From positions 28,703,464 to 28,767,463 of the forward strand of contig OZ024929.1 in NCBI GenBank assembly GCA_964017235.1: a DNA stretch of 64,000 nt, in the 5' to 3' direction. Positions within the stretch are counted from its first letter, which is position 1. Origin of the DNA: Sabellastarte sp. h YS-2021 (Eukaryota; Annelida; Polychaeta; Sabellida; Sabellidae). The DNA is not shown here. More model-generated notes on the stretch are below. The model had not been told where the DNA came from. It was given only the letters and a program-made list of their open reading frames with translations, and ran no database searches.

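Overview
This is an AT-rich animal (metazoan) genomic window. It is built around one large intron-rich gene read on the minus strand, whose introns are packed with transposable elements and tandem repeats. The gene has 24 recognisable exons (about 3.65 kb of coding sequence, roughly 6% of the window). They encode, from high to low coordinates, a run of immunoglobulin (Ig) domains (about nine), then laminin G (LG), EGF, EGF, LG and EGF. That order is the end of domain IV and most of domain V of perlecan (HSPG2; the basement-membrane heparan sulfate proteoglycan). Both gene ends lie outside the window: no start codon at the 64000 side and no stop codon at the 1 side. The exon chain was assembled by eye from splice signals, and every junction keeps reading frame (mostly phase 1). 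The host is probably a mollusc, perhaps a bivalve. This rests on base composition, tRNA-headed SINEs with a GGGGTTTTACGT body, hairpin-ended elements carrying satellites, and AGGTCA-rich repeats; it is inference, not proof.

Layout. 638-2082: EGF and end of the second LG domain, with a 91-bp tandem array that multiplies the end of the EGF exon. 2083-9068: long intron with a 5S-rRNA-like SINE and a foldback repeat. 9069-10900: LG2 and EGF2 exons. 11079-19032: a decayed Tigger/pogo DNA transposon split by a decayed DIRS-type retrotransposon (element A, 11289-16860). 19540-22378: EGF1 and LG1 exons. 23227-27539: hairpin-ended element carrying 145-bp and 155-bp tandem arrays. 27821-31773: exons of three Ig domains. 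32592-43822: second DIRS-type element (B), broken by a non-LTR retrotransposon (36314-41843) flanked by a 348-bp target duplication. 43918-45024: Ig exons. 46442-51919: nested repeat complex with 133-bp and 169-bp satellite arrays. 53971-56184: Ig exons. 56493-63049: third DIRS-type element (C), apparently intact, with gag, RT/RNase H and tyrosine recombinase ORFs. 63188-64000: two more Ig exons.

The most striking pattern is the three DIRS-type elements. They are diverged from one another, all lie in introns in the same orientation as the host gene, and all keep the same terminal design. Each has inverted terminal repeats with unequal outer ends, plus a short internal region next to the element's 3' end that is the complement of the two outer ends joined head to tail, i.e. 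of the predicted circle junction. Element C has nearly identical terminal repeats and three open ORFs and could be recent or active. A second theme is repeats that carry tandem arrays between one hairpin arm and a full terminal hairpin, resembling non-autonomous Helentrons; the arrays of two separate elements (155 and 133 bp units) are recognisably related.
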